64,000 nucleotides of DNA from Saprospiraceae bacterium. GTDB taxonomy: Bacteria > Bacteroidota > Bacteroidia > Chitinophagales > Saprospiraceae. A model generated the notes under the pieces. The model saw nothing but the letters and a program-made list of their open reading frames with translations, had not been told where the DNA came from and did no database searches. The stretch covers positions 1-64,000 of the forward strand of contig JAIPBE010000010.1 of assembly GCA_021738725.1 (NCBI GenBank), written 5' to 3'. The position numbers and the translations under genes are program-made. Positions 54,701-64,000 of this stretch are shown one piece after another. How positions within the stretch are numbered: position 1 is the first letter of the stretch; every line of letters starts with the position of its first letter.

Positions 54701-57700
54701 CCCAGACGGGGACGGCAGATCTATGCGGTGGCGTCATCACCTATGAATGGGAATTTACGGATGCTTGTGGTCGAACCACCAACCATACCCAGGTGCTCAC
54801 AGTCACACCGGTCCCGGAAGCTACTTTCGATACCTTGCCTCAGAGCATGACGATTACCTGTGATGAAATACCGACTGCTCTGTTAGACTTGAATTACGAC
54901 AATGGGGAGAGCGGTGCCTGTCAGATATCCGGAACAGTTACTCCGACCCAAACCGGTACAGCAGATCTGTGCGGTGGCGTCATCACGTATGAATGGCAGT
55001 TCACCGATGTTTGTAATCGGGTTACAACCCATACCCAGGTATTGACCGTCACCCCTGTCCCGGTGGCTACGTTTGATACGCTGCCGCCCAGCTTGACCAT
55101 CACCTGTGCAGAAATTCCGACCACGACGCTCGATCTGAACTATGACAACGGCGAAAGTGGTGCTTGTCAGATTTCGGGAACGGTGTCGCCAGTCGTGACG
55201 GGTACGGCTGACCTCTGCGGAGGAGTGATTACCAATACCTGGGAATTTACAGATGTATGCGGACGTGTCACAACTCATGTCCAGGTGCTGACGGTGACCC
55301 CTGTCCCACCGGCAACATTTGATTCGTTGCCTCCGAGTATGACCGTGGATTGTGCAAACATCCCCACTTCTGCTCCTTCATTAAGCTACACCAATGGTGA
55401 AAGCGGTGCATGTGCAATAACCGGCACTGTAGCACCCGTGACCACTGGCATGGCCGACCTGTGTGGTGGTGTGATCACCAACACCTGGGAGTTCACCGAT
55501 GTCTGTGGCCGACTGATCAGTCATGTACAAGTGATCACTGTTACGCCGGTTCCAGAAGCGGTGTTGGATACCATGCCGGCCAGTATGACCATTACCTGTG
55601 CGGAGATTCCGACCACCCCACTGAATATTGACTATACCAATGGATTGACCGGCGCTTGCCTGATCTCGGGGACGGCCGTGCCGGTTGTTACAGGTAGTGC
55701 CGACCTCTGTGGTGGCGCCATCACCTACTCCTGGACCTTTACGGATGCCTGCAGCCGGACGACGACATACGCCCAAACCCTGACCGTCACCCCGGTCCCT
55801 CCGGGTGTCTTTGACTCCCTGCCTCCGAATCTCACAGTTGACTGCGCCAATATTCCCACTACGGCACCTTCGCTGAACTATGATAATGGGGAGAGCGGTG
55901 CCTGTGCGATCACCGGATCAGTCGCACCTGTGACCACTGGTTCGGCGGACCTCTGTGGAGGTTCAATTACCAATACCTGGGAATTCACCGATGTCTGTGG
56001 CCGGACCATCAATCATGTCCAGGTCATCACCGTTACACCCGTTCCGGAAGCGGTTCTGGATACCATGCCGGCGAGCATGACCATCAGCTGTTCAGAGATC
56101 CCGACCACACCCCTCGATATTGACTATACCAATGGATTGACAGGTGCCTGCCTGATATCAGGTACAGCTACGCCCGCAGTGACAGGCTCTGCAGATCTTT
56201 GTGGTGGTACCATTACGAACACCTGGTCATTTACCGATGCCTGTAACCGGACGACGACGCATGTGCAAACCTTGACTGTCACACCGGTCCCGATCGCTAC
56301 GTTCGATACGTTGCCGCCGAGTATGACGGTAGATTGCGCGAATATACCGGCCTCTGCCCCTGTCCTCAACTATGATAATGGTGAATCAGGAGCATGTGCG
56401 ATCACCGGATCTGTCGCAGCCGCAACCACCGGTTCTGCGGACCTCTGTGGAGGGACCATTACCAATACCTGGTCTTTCACGGACGTCTGTGGTCGAGTCA
56501 TCAACCATGTGCAGACGATCAACGTGACCCCTGTACCGGAGGCAGATTTTGATACATTGCCACCGAGCATGACCATCACTTGTGCTGAAATTCCTACGAC
56601 TACACCCAACCTTGATTTTTCAAATGGCCTCTCCGGTGCCTGTCTGATTTCAGGTTCGGTCACGCCGTCCATCACCGGTTCAGCAGATCTTTGCGGAGGG
56701 ACCATTACCAATACCTGGTCATTTACCGATCCGTGCGGTCGGGTGAAAACGCATGTCCAGACCCTGACGGTGATGCCTGTCCCTGAAGCGGATTGGGTCA
56801 ATCCGCCGCCGGCAGCGATCACCGTCGATTGCTATAACATTCCGGCTTCGGCACCGCCTCTGCAATACACGAACAATCTTGCTGGCGCCTGTCTTATTTC
56901 CGGAACAGCAGCGCCTGTTATGACTGGCGGTGCAAGTGAATGTGGTGGGACCATCACCTTTACCTGGACATTTACAGATGCCTGTAATCGGACCAAGACA
57001 CATGTACAGACAGTCACTGTGACACCAACACCCCCGGCCACATGGGTCAATCCGCCGGCGAGCATCGTGGTGGACTGTTATAATATTCCTGCCGGACCGC
57101 CGAATCTTCAATATACCAATGGAGAAACGGGAAATTGCGGAATTACTGGCACTGTTCCAGGTACGCAGACAGGATCAGCCAACCTGTGCGGTGGCGTGAT
57201 CCAGTACGCCTGGACATTTACCGATCAATGTGGTCGGAACATCCAGCATTTCCAGACCATCACGGTGACCCCGACACCCGCTGCCGCATTTGTGAATCCA
57301 CCTCCTGCCTTTCTGGTCATCGACTGCGAGGATATTCCTGCAGGGGGACCTCCCAACCTGCAATACACCAATAATGAAACCGGATCTTGCGAGATCTCGG
57401 GAACCGTTCCGGCAGTCCAGACTGGCTCAGCAGGCCTGTGTGGCGGAACCATCAACTATACCTGGACCTTTACGGATCAGTGTGGCCGGATCATTCAGCA
57501 TATTCAGAGCCTTGTCGTCAATCCGGCACCGGAAGGTGACTTCCAGAATCCACCGGCGAGCATCACCGTGAATTGTGCCAACATACCGGGATCTGCACCT
57601 CCCCTGACTTTTACCAATGGCCTGGGGGGGACTTGTGGCATTTTCGGATCTGTGCCCGCTCAATTGGTGGGCAGCCCGGACCCATGCGGCAGCCAGTACT

Positions 57701-60700
57701 CCTACCAGTGGCAGTTCACAGATCAATGTGGGCGTACCAAGACGCACACGCAGTTTATAACGGTAACGCCGACACCAGAGGCAACATTTACCAACCCACC
57801 TTTGGATATCACCGTAGATTGTAACCAGGTCAGCAGCAACCTGCCCGCCTTGCAATACACCAATAATGAAGCGGGCAATTGTGCGATCACAGGAAGTGTC
57901 CAGGGCCAGCAAACGGGAACGTACGACTATTGTGGTGGAACCCTGTTCAATGATTGGGAATTCACGGACAATTGCGGACGCACCATCTCACATACCCAGA
58001 CGGTTACAGTCCTGCCTTCACCCGCCGCTGTTTTTCAAAATACTCCCGCAGATATCACCGTGACCTGTGATAATATTCCCGGTCCGAATCAGGCACTTAC
58101 CTACTCGAACGGGCAAAATGGTGCCTGCTCGATCCAGGGGAGTATTCTGCCTTCCGAGTCCGGTGTATGGGACGCCTGCGGTGGCTATAAAATATTTGAA
58201 TGGTTCTTCCAGGATGATTGCGGAAGAACCATCCAGCACACACAGAATGTCACCATCCTCAAAGGCCCGGATCCAGTATTTATCGATCCACCAATGGATG
58301 TGACGATCAGTTGCAGCGAAGCGGAACAACTGGATCCTTCCATTCTGATCTCCTATTCCAATTATGGCATCGGTGACTGTGAAAATCAGGGAACTGTGGA
58401 GGCGTTCCAGGATGCCACCTACAATGAATGTGGTGGTACCATTCTCTACACCTGGGAATTGGATGCCTGTGGCACCACCATCACCCATACCCAGGTATTC
58501 ACTGTGGAACCTGTGGCCGACCCGGTATTTGTGGCCGGACCTCCTGACCTGACGCTCGAATGTGGTGAGCCTTTGCCACCACTCGACGAATTGTATTACT
58601 TCAACAACCAGTTCGGGATCTGTGAGATCGAAGGATTCGTTCCGCCCGATGTCACTGAAGTAGACCATGTATGGACGATCACCTGGGAGTTCACTAACCC
58701 TTGTACGGGCAATGTGATCACCGAAAAGCAGGTGATCCTGGAGAAACCGGATCCGATCATGCAAGTGGACCCGGATACTGTCCGGATCTGTCTCGGTGAA
58801 AACTTCGATCTGTCCACCTTGCAGGTGGTCGACGTGAACAATGCGAAACCGAGTATCACGTATCACACCGGTACACCGGCTACAACAGCCAACCAGTTGC
58901 CCGGGACGATCGTGAATCCGATCGTGACCACGGTTTATTACATCAAAGGCACCACCTTCTTTGGTTGTGTCGGCGAAATACCCTTTACCCTGATCGTGGA
59001 TCAGCCGGTCACCGCGGGTGGCAATGGTGGCGGATACCTCTGTAACGGAGCAGCAAACGTCAATTTCTTTACCTACATCAATGGCAACTATACACCTGGT
59101 GGAACATGGATTGATCCGAATAATAGTGGGATCGATATTTTCCCACCGACCGATGTCAGTTTTGCAGGAGTCGCTCCTGGCATCTATACCTTCCATTATG
59201 TGGTGCCGAATAACGGGGCTTGCGAAGGCGATACATCCACCATTGCACTGTCTTACGTGGCACCGATCAATATATTGATAGACAGCCTGGTCTGTGAATC
59301 CAGTCAGGACTTCTACAATGTCTATTTCACTCTGAATACGTTTGTGCCGACCGTTTCGATCGGGACTTTGGCCAATCTGGGCAATGGCAAATATTCTGTG
59401 AGCGCCATTCCTGTCGATTCGTCACTGACCATCGTCGGTACGGATCCTGCCAGTGGCTGTCTGGCAACGGTGGTGATCGATCCACCCAACTGTAATTGCC
59501 CACCTGTCCCCAATCCGGTAAACCTGGGTGATCCGGTTATTTGCCAGGGTGAACCCATTCCGACCTTACAAGTTACAGTGGGCCCCGGCGATATTGCTAA
59601 CTGGTACAATGCTCCGAATGGTGGAACACTTCTCCAGGCCAACAGTACCACTTATACACCTGGTGTCTCTAACCCGGGCGTGTATGTTTATTACGTGGAG
59701 GCCGTGAACGCCATGTTCCCGAACTGTAAGAGCACCCAACGAACCCCGGTTGAATTAACCATTCAACAGAAACCAACGGTCGTCAATGGTGTGCTGAAAT
59801 CCTGCGATGCTAACAGCGACGGTTTTGCCAGCTTTACCCTGAGCAATGCAAACACCCAGGTGAATGGCAATCCGAATAACACCTTCGTGTATTATGGAAC
59901 AGCGGCAGACGCTCAGAATGGCGTGAACCCCTTAACCAACAGCTATACGAATACCGTTCCCTATCAACAGACCATTTATGTGGTGGTGACCAACCAGGCC
60001 GGCTGTAAATCGCAGTCCCAGGTCACCCTGATCGTCTTCCCGACCATTCAATTGACTGCGAATGTCACGGGTGAAACCTGTCTGGGTGATGCGAATGGCA
60101 GTGTCATCATCAGCTCGACAGGTGGTACCGGGCAGGTGCTGTACAGCCTGATGAACAGTAACTATAACGCACAGACCACGTACACCAACCTGACAGCCGG
60201 CGCCCATACGGCCTGGGCGCGTGATACATTCAACTGTACCGTTTCCCAACCATTTACGATTCCGGACGGATTGGAACTGGTGATCGATGTATTCACCGTA
60301 GTGTGCAACAATAACAACACACCGAGTGATGCCACCGATGATTTCTATACGATCACATTTACGCTGAGCAACAACCAGGTCAATGCGGGCACCTTCAACG
60401 TGACCGGACCGGGTGTGAACCAGGGACCGTTCACATATGGACAGTCACACAATTTCACATTACCTGCCAACGGCCAGTCATTGACGCTGACCTTTACAGA
60501 TGCCGTGAAAGGTTGCCCGGTCACTCAGCAGATCGGTCCACTGAATTCCTGCTCTACGGATTGCCTCATCACCATTACCACATTGACAAAAGTGTGTAAT
60601 GATGCAGGCACCAATTCGGATCCTGCAGATGACTATTACGAATTCACGGTGAATGCAACAGCTGTGAATGGTGGCGCATCCAACAGTTTCATCGTGGTGA

Positions 60701-63700
60701 TCGGCGGAACTACATACGGTCCGTTCACCTATGGCACAGGAGGTACATTCACCTTGCCGGCGAACGGAACGAATCCAGTCGTAACCTTTATTGACAATGA
60801 TGATCCGCAGTGTTCTGCCAGTCAGTCGGCTGGTGTCCTGGCACCTTGTTCCAACACCTGTTTGATCACAGCAGTGGTGGACAGCATCAAGTGCGATGGG
60901 CTGGGTACAGAAAATGACATTTTTGATGATGTCTTTACCTTCCAGCTCACCGTGAGCGGTTTGAATAAGTCAACGACCTGGTATGTCGATCCCATTTCGG
61001 GGACGACCTATCTATATGATGTCGCCCAAACCTTCGGGCCGTATCTGATCGCCAATGGAGTAGTGGTCCTCACCCTGGTGGACAGTGCTGATCCGAATTG
61101 TACCGTGGTCGTCCAGGTGACACCGCCACCACCTTGCTCGGAGCCTTGCGAACTGGCCGTTGCCAATTTGAACCTCGGCCCTTGTAACGACAACAATACA
61201 GGTCCGAACGATATGGATGACTTCTTCTCGGTTTCATTTACCGTGAATACTGTGTTGGGCACGACCTCCCAATATCAGGTGACCTGGAATGCCATGACCT
61301 GGGGGCCGTTCAACTATGGATCCCAGATCAACCTGCCAAATGTGCCAGCCAATGGCCAGACCATTACGCTGCTGATCACCGACGTCAACAACCCGGCATG
61401 TGTTACATCCGTAGATGTGATGAAGGATCCTTGTTCGACGTGTACGCAAACTGCAGAGGCTGGTCCGACATTCGAATTGGGATGTCTGACACCCAATGTC
61501 ATTCTACAAGGATCGGCCAATCCTCCGAATGGTGTCTTTGCCTGGACAGGACCCAACAATTTCATGTCCGCTATCCCGACACCTATCGTGAGCTTCCCGG
61601 GCACCTATATCCTGACCGTCACCTACCCCAACCAGTGTGTAGCGATCGATAGTACAGTGGTGACAGTGGATCAATCCATCCCAATTGCGGATGCGGGTCC
61701 TAATGCCGTTATCACCTGTGTGATCGATACGATCATTCTAGGGGGACCCAGTACATCTTTAGGTCCGGATTTCATTTATATCTGGAAGAATGGAGCAGGC
61801 ATTCAGATCGGAAATATGCCGACCCTGGTGATCACTCAACCGGGCACCTATACCCTCCAGGTAATCAACTTTACCAATAACTGTAGTTCTCCGATCGATC
61901 AGGTGGTGGTCACTCTGGATCAGGAGATCCCGATGACCCCGATCTATACAGATCCGGCAGGAGCCTTAGGGTGTCTGGTGGATACGGTGACCCTTTCTAC
62001 CGATCCACAGGTCGGTGTGGTGTTCACCTGGACACAAGGAGGAACCACAGTCAATGGTCTCAGCTATGACCTGACCACACCGGGTTTGGTCACACTGACC
62101 GCCGTCGATACGACGAATGGCTGTTCCGGTGCCAGTCAGATCACCATCAATGATGAGACAGATATACCGTTGGTCAACAATGGTATCCTGAAATCCTGTG
62201 ATCCGGATGGAGATGGTCTTGCCACTTTCAACCTGGCATCTGCCAATTCCCAGATCAACCCGGATGCGACCAATACATTTACATACTTTCTGACACTCGC
62301 GGATGCGCAGGCAGGGGCCAATCCACTTCCGGCATCCTATACCACCGTCACCCCTGGCCAGCAGGTGGTCTATGTCCGCGTAGCCAATGCCATCGGATGC
62401 TATGATGTGGCCAGTTTGACACTGATCGTGTTCCCGCCGATCAACTTGCAGACTATTGTGACCGGTGAGACCTGTCTCGGTGATGCCAATGGATCTGTGA
62501 CCCTCAGTTCCACTGGAGGGACAGGACAAGTGCAGTACAGTCTGATGAACAGCAACTACACCCTGCAGACCGTATTTGGATCACTGACAGCAGGTGCACA
62601 CACCGCCTGGGCGAGGGATACTTTCGGATGTACCGTGAGCAAGCCGTTCACTGTACCGGTTGGACTGGATCTCAACCTGGACAACTTCGAAGTTGTCTGT
62701 GATAATAACGGTACCCTGGCGGATGCCACGGATGACTTCTACGTGATCACCTTCTCGGTCAGTAACAGCCAGGCCAATGCCGGCACATTCAATGTCACAG
62801 GTACAGGTGTGAATGAGGGACCATTTACCTATGGGGTCTCGCACAGCTTCACCATTCCGGCAAACGGACAGACACTGACCCTGACGCTGGCCGATGTCGT
62901 GAAAGGATGTTCCCTGTCGGAGCAGATCGGACCGTTGAATTCCTGTTCCACAAACTGTCTGCTCACCATTACCACATTGACAAAAGTGTGTAATGACAAC
63001 GGAACGGATTACGATCCCGCTGATGACTACTACACCTTCACCGTGAATGCCACAGCACTCAATCCGGGTGCCAGTGGGACCTTCAATGTGATCGTAAGCG
63101 GTACCACATACGGGCCATTTAACTACGGCACTGGAGGAACATTTACGATCCCGGCCAACGGGACGAATCCTGCGGTAACCTTCCGGGATGCAGATGACAA
63201 TCAATGTTCAGCCTCCCAATCTGCCGGTGCCTTGATCCCTTGTTCAGACAAGTGCCTCCTCAATGCAGTCGTAGCCAATATTGTCTGTGATAAAAATGGA
63301 ACAGACAATGATCCACTGGATGATACCTACGACTTCGAATTGACCGTCACCGGATTTAATAACTCCGCTGAATGGTATGTGGATCCGAATACCACGACAA
63401 CCTATCCATACGGAGCCTTGCAGAATTTTGGTCCTTACCTCATTAGCAATGGCAATCTGGTGCTGACCCTGGTGGACCTAGCGGATCCTTCCTGTACGGT
63501 AGAGATCACTGTGATACCACCACCACCTTGTTCTGAACCGTGCGAGGTGGAGCTGGTCAACCTGAATGTGGGTCCGTGTAACAACAACAATACGGGACCA
63601 ACTACCGCAGATGACTACTTCGACGTATCATTTGTGGTCAACGCAATTCTGGGCAACACCAGCACCTATGAGGTGACCGGCGGCGGTATGACCTGGGGAC

Positions 63701-64000
63701 CCTTTACCTATGGTTCGCTGGCTGTCCTGAATAATCTTCCGGCGAATGGACAGGTGATTACACTCACCATACTCGATCTGAATAATCCGAATTGCTCAAC
63801 AACGATCAATGTCAGCCAGGATCCATGTTCTGAATGCAAGCAGACAGTGGAGGCAGGTCCATCATTCACCCTGGACTGTAACATCCAAACGGCGACGTTG
63901 AATGGCTTGGCCAATCCGACGGTCGGGGCGTCCTATCTCTGGTCCGGACCCAATGCATTCAGTTCGACGATCCCCAATCCGGTGGTGTCCTTCCCGGGTA
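51796..64000 (+). CDS. giant secreted multi-repeat adhesin-like protein (3' end outside window)
   Basis: At least 4068 codons with no stop; I checked the frame at 53041, 57001, 60001 and 63001. A signal peptide (RRLITLIPIFLYFLAPAVAQ) is followed by a Cys-rich N-terminal domain (about 25-190), PKD/Ig-like segments (to about 515), about 22 repeats of ~82 residues, a linker of Ig-like segments, and then a ~798-residue block present twice. SprB-like segments (GETCLGDANGSVIISSTGGTG) occur in the duplicated block. Such proteins in gliding Bacteroidota are exported by type IX secretion and used in adhesion or motility; the sorting domain is expected beyond the window. The ATG at 51796 begins the signal peptide. 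Confidence 0.9.
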   Translation, partial: MRRLITLIPIFLYFLAPAVAQPPAPCTNGTQNTCKCNTSPVLCSIEELDGYTYSMTTFLHPTDGPYKSGGGTQYMCPGSNGTTSHNPTWFRFPAWCTELELEVCYTNCVDGPACFGGGDFGIQAAVYSDCFGCPTDPPCTGPSWEQTSYNPPPYTFAVGCDTDVPGCVNNSCRNVVMTGLTLGHVYYFLVDGCCGSACDIEINVLGACGVPEIDEITEITGPTYVCTGTTATYSVERPEGANWLHWYLEGVLQKEGVANSTNKNWTTTWTTPGTYEVCVDASNQPCIPVTEDPEPYCIMVTVYDISPEDPPPAYVCPGGTFEYEKVFYGPGMYNFNFPNSDGCDSMVTLTVIEDPIEYEDLGTFELCDGESVDIGGFNYNMPGMFDITISQQDPPFCDSILTFEVVVYTADAGTLDVDPSPLCPEDTTTITVTGFNNDPDNEQYIVIVDDAGVVVEVITGGTGEFTHDECAEFTVYSLNFHPYGGNAAPTIGSDFTTYDCTSGCCDIVEQPLVFEDDEAPTFPNPPQDSTLACIWLLNPMLDLAYEDNCIDAGTVSGVETGSANLCDGGTITRTWTITDLCDNTTTHIQTLTVEGLAEFEFIDPPGDETIICDSIPTTHPNLQYTNNSDGPCLIEGFVVPVVTGSADLCGGEITRTWTYTDTCMRTIQHVQVITVEPTDLPEWVNPPDNITVSCDSVPAGPIDLVISNGLTGDCGINDTIVGQTFGTYDLCGGELIYTWDYTDPCGTSFNYQQVVTVNEVIEADWVDAPPDITVSCDSIPTSHPNLDYTNGYMAGCEISGTAVPTTTGSADLCGGDITNVWTFTDDCGRTKTHTQVITATPVDEAVFDTLPPSMTITCDEIPTSLFNLNYDNGESGTCQISGTVVPVQTGTADLCGGVITYDWEFTDACGRTTTHTQVLTVTPVPEATFDTLPPSMTITCDEIPTSLFDLNYDNGESGACQISGTVTPTQTGTADLCGGVITYEWEFTDACGRTTNHTQVLTVTPVPEATFDTLPQSMTITCDEIPTALLDLNYDNGESGACQISGTVTPTQTGTADLCGGVITYEWQFTDVCNRVTTHTQVLTVTPVPVATFDTLPPSLTITCAEIPTTTLDLNYDNGESGACQISGTVSPVVTGTADLCGGVITNTWEFTDVCGRVTTHVQVLTVTPVPPATFDSLPPSMTVDCANIPTSAPSLSYTNGESGACAITGTVAPVTTGMADLCGGVITNTWEFTDVCGRLISHVQVITVTPVPEAVLDTMPASMTITCAEIPTTPLNIDYTNGLTGACLISGTAVPVVTGSADLCGGAITYSWTFTDACSRTTTYAQTLTVTPVPPGVFDSLPPNLTVDCANIPTTAPSLNYDNGESGACAITGSVAPVTTGSADLCGGSITNTWEFTDVCGRTINHVQVITVTPVPEAVLDTMPASMTISCSEIPTTPLDIDYTNGLTGACLISGTATPAVTGSADLCGGTITNTWSFTDACNRTTTHVQTLTVTPVPIATFDTLPPSMTVDCANIPASAPVLNYDNGESGACAITGSVAAATTGSADLCGGTITNTWSFTDVCGRVINHVQTINVTPVPEADFDTLPPSMTITCAEIPTTTPNLDFSNGLSGACLISGSVTPSITGSADLCGGTITNTWSFTDPCGRVKTHVQTLTVMPVPEADWVNPPPAAITVDCYNIPASAPPLQYTNNLAGACLISGTAAPVMTGGASECGGTITFTWTFTDACNRTKTHVQTVTVTPTPPATWVNPPASIVVDCYNIPAGPPNLQYTNGETGNCGITGTVPGTQTGSANLCGGVIQYAWTFTDQCGRNIQHFQTITVTPTPAAAFVNPPPAFLVIDCEDIPAGGPPNLQYTNNETGSCEISGTVPAVQTGSAGLCGGTINYTWTFTDQCGRIIQHIQSLVVNPAPEGDFQNPPASITVNCANIPGSAPPLTFTNGLGGTCGIFGSVPAQLVGSPDPCGSQYSYQWQFTDQCGRTKTHTQFITVTPTPEATFTNPPLDITVDCNQVSSNLPALQYTNNEAGNCAITGSVQGQQTGTYDYCGGTLFNDWEFTDNCGRTISHTQTVTVLPSPAAVFQNTPADITVTCDNIPGPNQALTYSNGQNGACSIQGSILPSESGVWDACGGYKIFEWFFQDDCGRTIQHTQNVTILKGPDPVFIDPPMDVTISCSEAEQLDPSILISYSNYGIGDCENQGTVEAFQDATYNECGGTILYTWELDACGTTITHTQVFTVEPVADPVFVAGPPDLTLECGEPLPPLDELYYFNNQFGICEIEGFVPPDVTEVDHVWTITWEFTNPCTGNVITEKQVILEKPDPIMQVDPDTVRICLGENFDLSTLQVVDVNNAKPSITYHTGTPATTANQLPGTIVNPIVTTVYYIKGTTFFGCVGEIPFTLIVDQPVTAGGNGGGYLCNGAANVNFFTYINGNYTPGGTWIDPNNSGIDIFPPTDVSFAGVAPGIYTFHYVVPNNGACEGDTSTIALSYVAPINILIDSLVCESSQDFYNVYFTLNTFVPTVSIGTLANLGNGKYSVSAIPVDSSLTIVGTDPASGCLATVVIDPPNCNCPPVPNPVNLGDPVICQGEPIPTLQVTVGPGDIANWYNAPNGGTLLQANSTTYTPGVSNPGVYVYYVEAVNAMFPNCKSTQRTPVELTIQQKPTVVNGVLKSCDANSDGFASFTLSNANTQVNGNPNNTFVYYGTAADAQNGVNPLTNSYTNTVPYQQTIYVVVTNQAGCKSQSQVTLIVFPTIQLTANVTGETCLGDANGSVIISSTGGTGQVLYSLMNSNYNAQTTYTNLTAGAHTAWARDTFNCTVSQPFTIPDGLELVIDVFTVVCNNNNTPSDATDDFYTITFTLSNNQVNAGTFNVTGPGVNQGPFTYGQSHNFTLPANGQSLTLTFTDAVKGCPVTQQIGPLNSCSTDCLITITTLTKVCNDAGTNSDPADDYYEFTVNATAVNGGASNSFIVVIGGTTYGPFTYGTGGTFTLPANGTNPVVTFIDNDDPQCSASQSAGVLAPCSNTCLITAVVDSIKCDGLGTENDIFDDVFTFQLTVSGLNKSTTWYVDPISGTTYLYDVAQTFGPYLIANGVVVLTLVDSADPNCTVVVQVTPPPPCSEPCELAVANLNLGPCNDNNTGPNDMDDFFSVSFTVNTVLGTTSQYQVTWNAMTWGPFNYGSQINLPNVPANGQTITLLITDVNNPACVTSVDVMKDPCSTCTQTAEAGPTFELGCLTPNVILQGSANPPNGVFAWTGPNNFMSAIPTPIVSFPGTYILTVTYPNQCVAIDSTVVTVDQSIPIADAGPNAVITCVIDTIILGGPSTSLGPDFIYIWKNGAGIQIGNMPTLVITQPGTYTLQVINFTNNCSSPIDQVVVTLDQEIPMTPIYTDPAGALGCLVDTVTLSTDPQVGVVFTWTQGGTTVNGLSYDLTTPGLVTLTAVDTTNGCSGASQITINDETDIPLVNNGILKSCDPDGDGLATFNLASANSQINPDATNTFTYFLTLADAQAGANPLPASYTTVTPGQQVVYVRVANAIGCYDVASLTLIVFPPINLQTIVTGETCLGDANGSVTLSSTGGTGQVQYSLMNSNYTLQTVFGSLTAGAHTAWARDTFGCTVSKPFTVPVGLDLNLDNFEVVCDNNGTLADATDDFYVITFSVSNSQANAGTFNVTGTGVNEGPFTYGVSHSFTIPANGQTLTLTLADVVKGCSLSEQIGPLNSCSTNCLLTITTLTKVCNDNGTDYDPADDYYTFTVNATALNPGASGTFNVIVSGTTYGPFNYGTGGTFTIPANGTNPAVTFRDADDNQCSASQSAGALIPCSDKCLLNAVVANIVCDKNGTDNDPLDDTYDFELTVTGFNNSAEWYVDPNTTTTYPYGALQNFGPYLISNGNLVLTLVDLADPSCTVEITVIPPPPCSEPCEVELVNLNVGPCNNNNTGPTTADDYFDVSFVVNAILGNTSTYEVTGGGMTWGPFTYGSLAVLNNLPANGQVITLTILDLNNPNCSTTINVSQDPCSECKQTVEAGPSFTLDCNIQTATLNGLANPTVGASYLWSGPNAFSSTIPNPVVSFPG
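53340..58760 (+). repeat. ~22 tandem repeats of ~246 bp (82 residues)
   Basis: Each unit starts near a PP-x-ITV/MTI strand and carries four recurring Cys positions: in TCDEIPT-like, GACQISGT-like, ADLCGG and FTDACGR-like segments. The number and spacing suggest two disulfides per unit in an Ig-like fold. Neighbouring units near 54580-55070 are almost identical at the DNA level, while the first and last units are most divergent, as expected from internal duplication. Confidence 0.9.
59782..64000 (+). repeat. 2394-bp tandem duplication inside the giant gene
   Basis: The block from 59782 to about 62172 is repeated from 62173 to beyond the window end at an offset of 2394 bp (798 codons). The offset is constant at three anchors: the LKSC codons (59794/62188), accattaccacattgacaaa (60571/62965) and the codons of a DPCS motif (61427/63821). 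The block includes SprB-like and Ig-like units. Confidence 0.9.

Noticed and set aside
52859-63914. Minus-strand ORFs opposite the giant adhesin gene
   Set aside because: They follow the 246-bp periodicity of the plus-strand repeats and are shadows of its biased codon pattern.

Overview
The window reads as a chromosomal piece of a Bacteroidota bacterium, most likely Saprospiria/Lewinella-like (inference). The evidence is: about half of the bases are G+C; promoters are of the Bacteroidota TAnnTTTG type with little Shine-Dalgarno signal; two proteins end in type IX secretion (T9SS) C-terminal domains; and there is a giant cysteine-rich repeat adhesin of the kind common in gliding, filamentous Saprospiria. 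I saw no rRNA, tRNA, CRISPR array or intact insertion sequence.

Layout. 1-1.1 kb is gene-poor and holds a strictly 11-bp-phased GTAC array and two palindromes. 1.1-22 kb is mostly housekeeping: acyl-lipid desaturase, DEAD-box helicase, exported superoxide dismutase, aspartyl protease, LPS-type glycosyltransferase, GNAT and cupin proteins, FolE, exported pirin and DinB proteins, BipA/TypA, a phospholipid-methyltransferase-like protein, pyruvate phosphate dikinase, a MenH-like hydrolase and a TonB-dependent receptor. The longer gaps here are filled with degenerate short-period repeats.

22-28.2 kb is an accessory signalling locus. An ECF-like sigma factor with a translationally coupled membrane TPR protein diverges from an unknown secreted protein and a 1007-residue exported TPR-CHAT (caspase-fold) protein. 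A perfect inverted repeat lies between the two transcription units, and a stand-alone LuxR-type HTH gene lies downstream. 28.3-40.2 kb holds a T9SS-exported serine hydrolase, NhaD antiporter, FMN reductase, SulP transporter plus methyltransferase, CDF metal exporter, and a compact ABC/HlyD/TolC export operon whose ATPase has degenerate catalytic motifs.

40.3-51.3 kb is a second accessory region between two copies of a ~180-bp direct repeat. It has a GT4 glycosyltransferase, a lipoprotein, a T9SS-secreted repeat protein, and then three toxin-type loci in 5.3 kb: a nucleotidyltransferase/HTH pair with two 26-bp palindromic operators, a class II Fic protein, and HipBA. The 3' end of the T9SS gene is present once more as a silent copy beyond the first pair, and once as a decayed fragment beyond HipBA.

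51.8-64 kb is a single open frame that runs off the window (at least 4068 codons). It encodes a giant secreted protein with about 22 repeats of ~82 residues, followed by a ~798-residue block that is itself duplicated. A consensus promoter and a ~310-nt leader with a hairpin precede it. A recurring feature is a TAnnTTTG-like box ending only 4-5 nt before the start codon in at least seven genes, which suggests leaderless transcripts.
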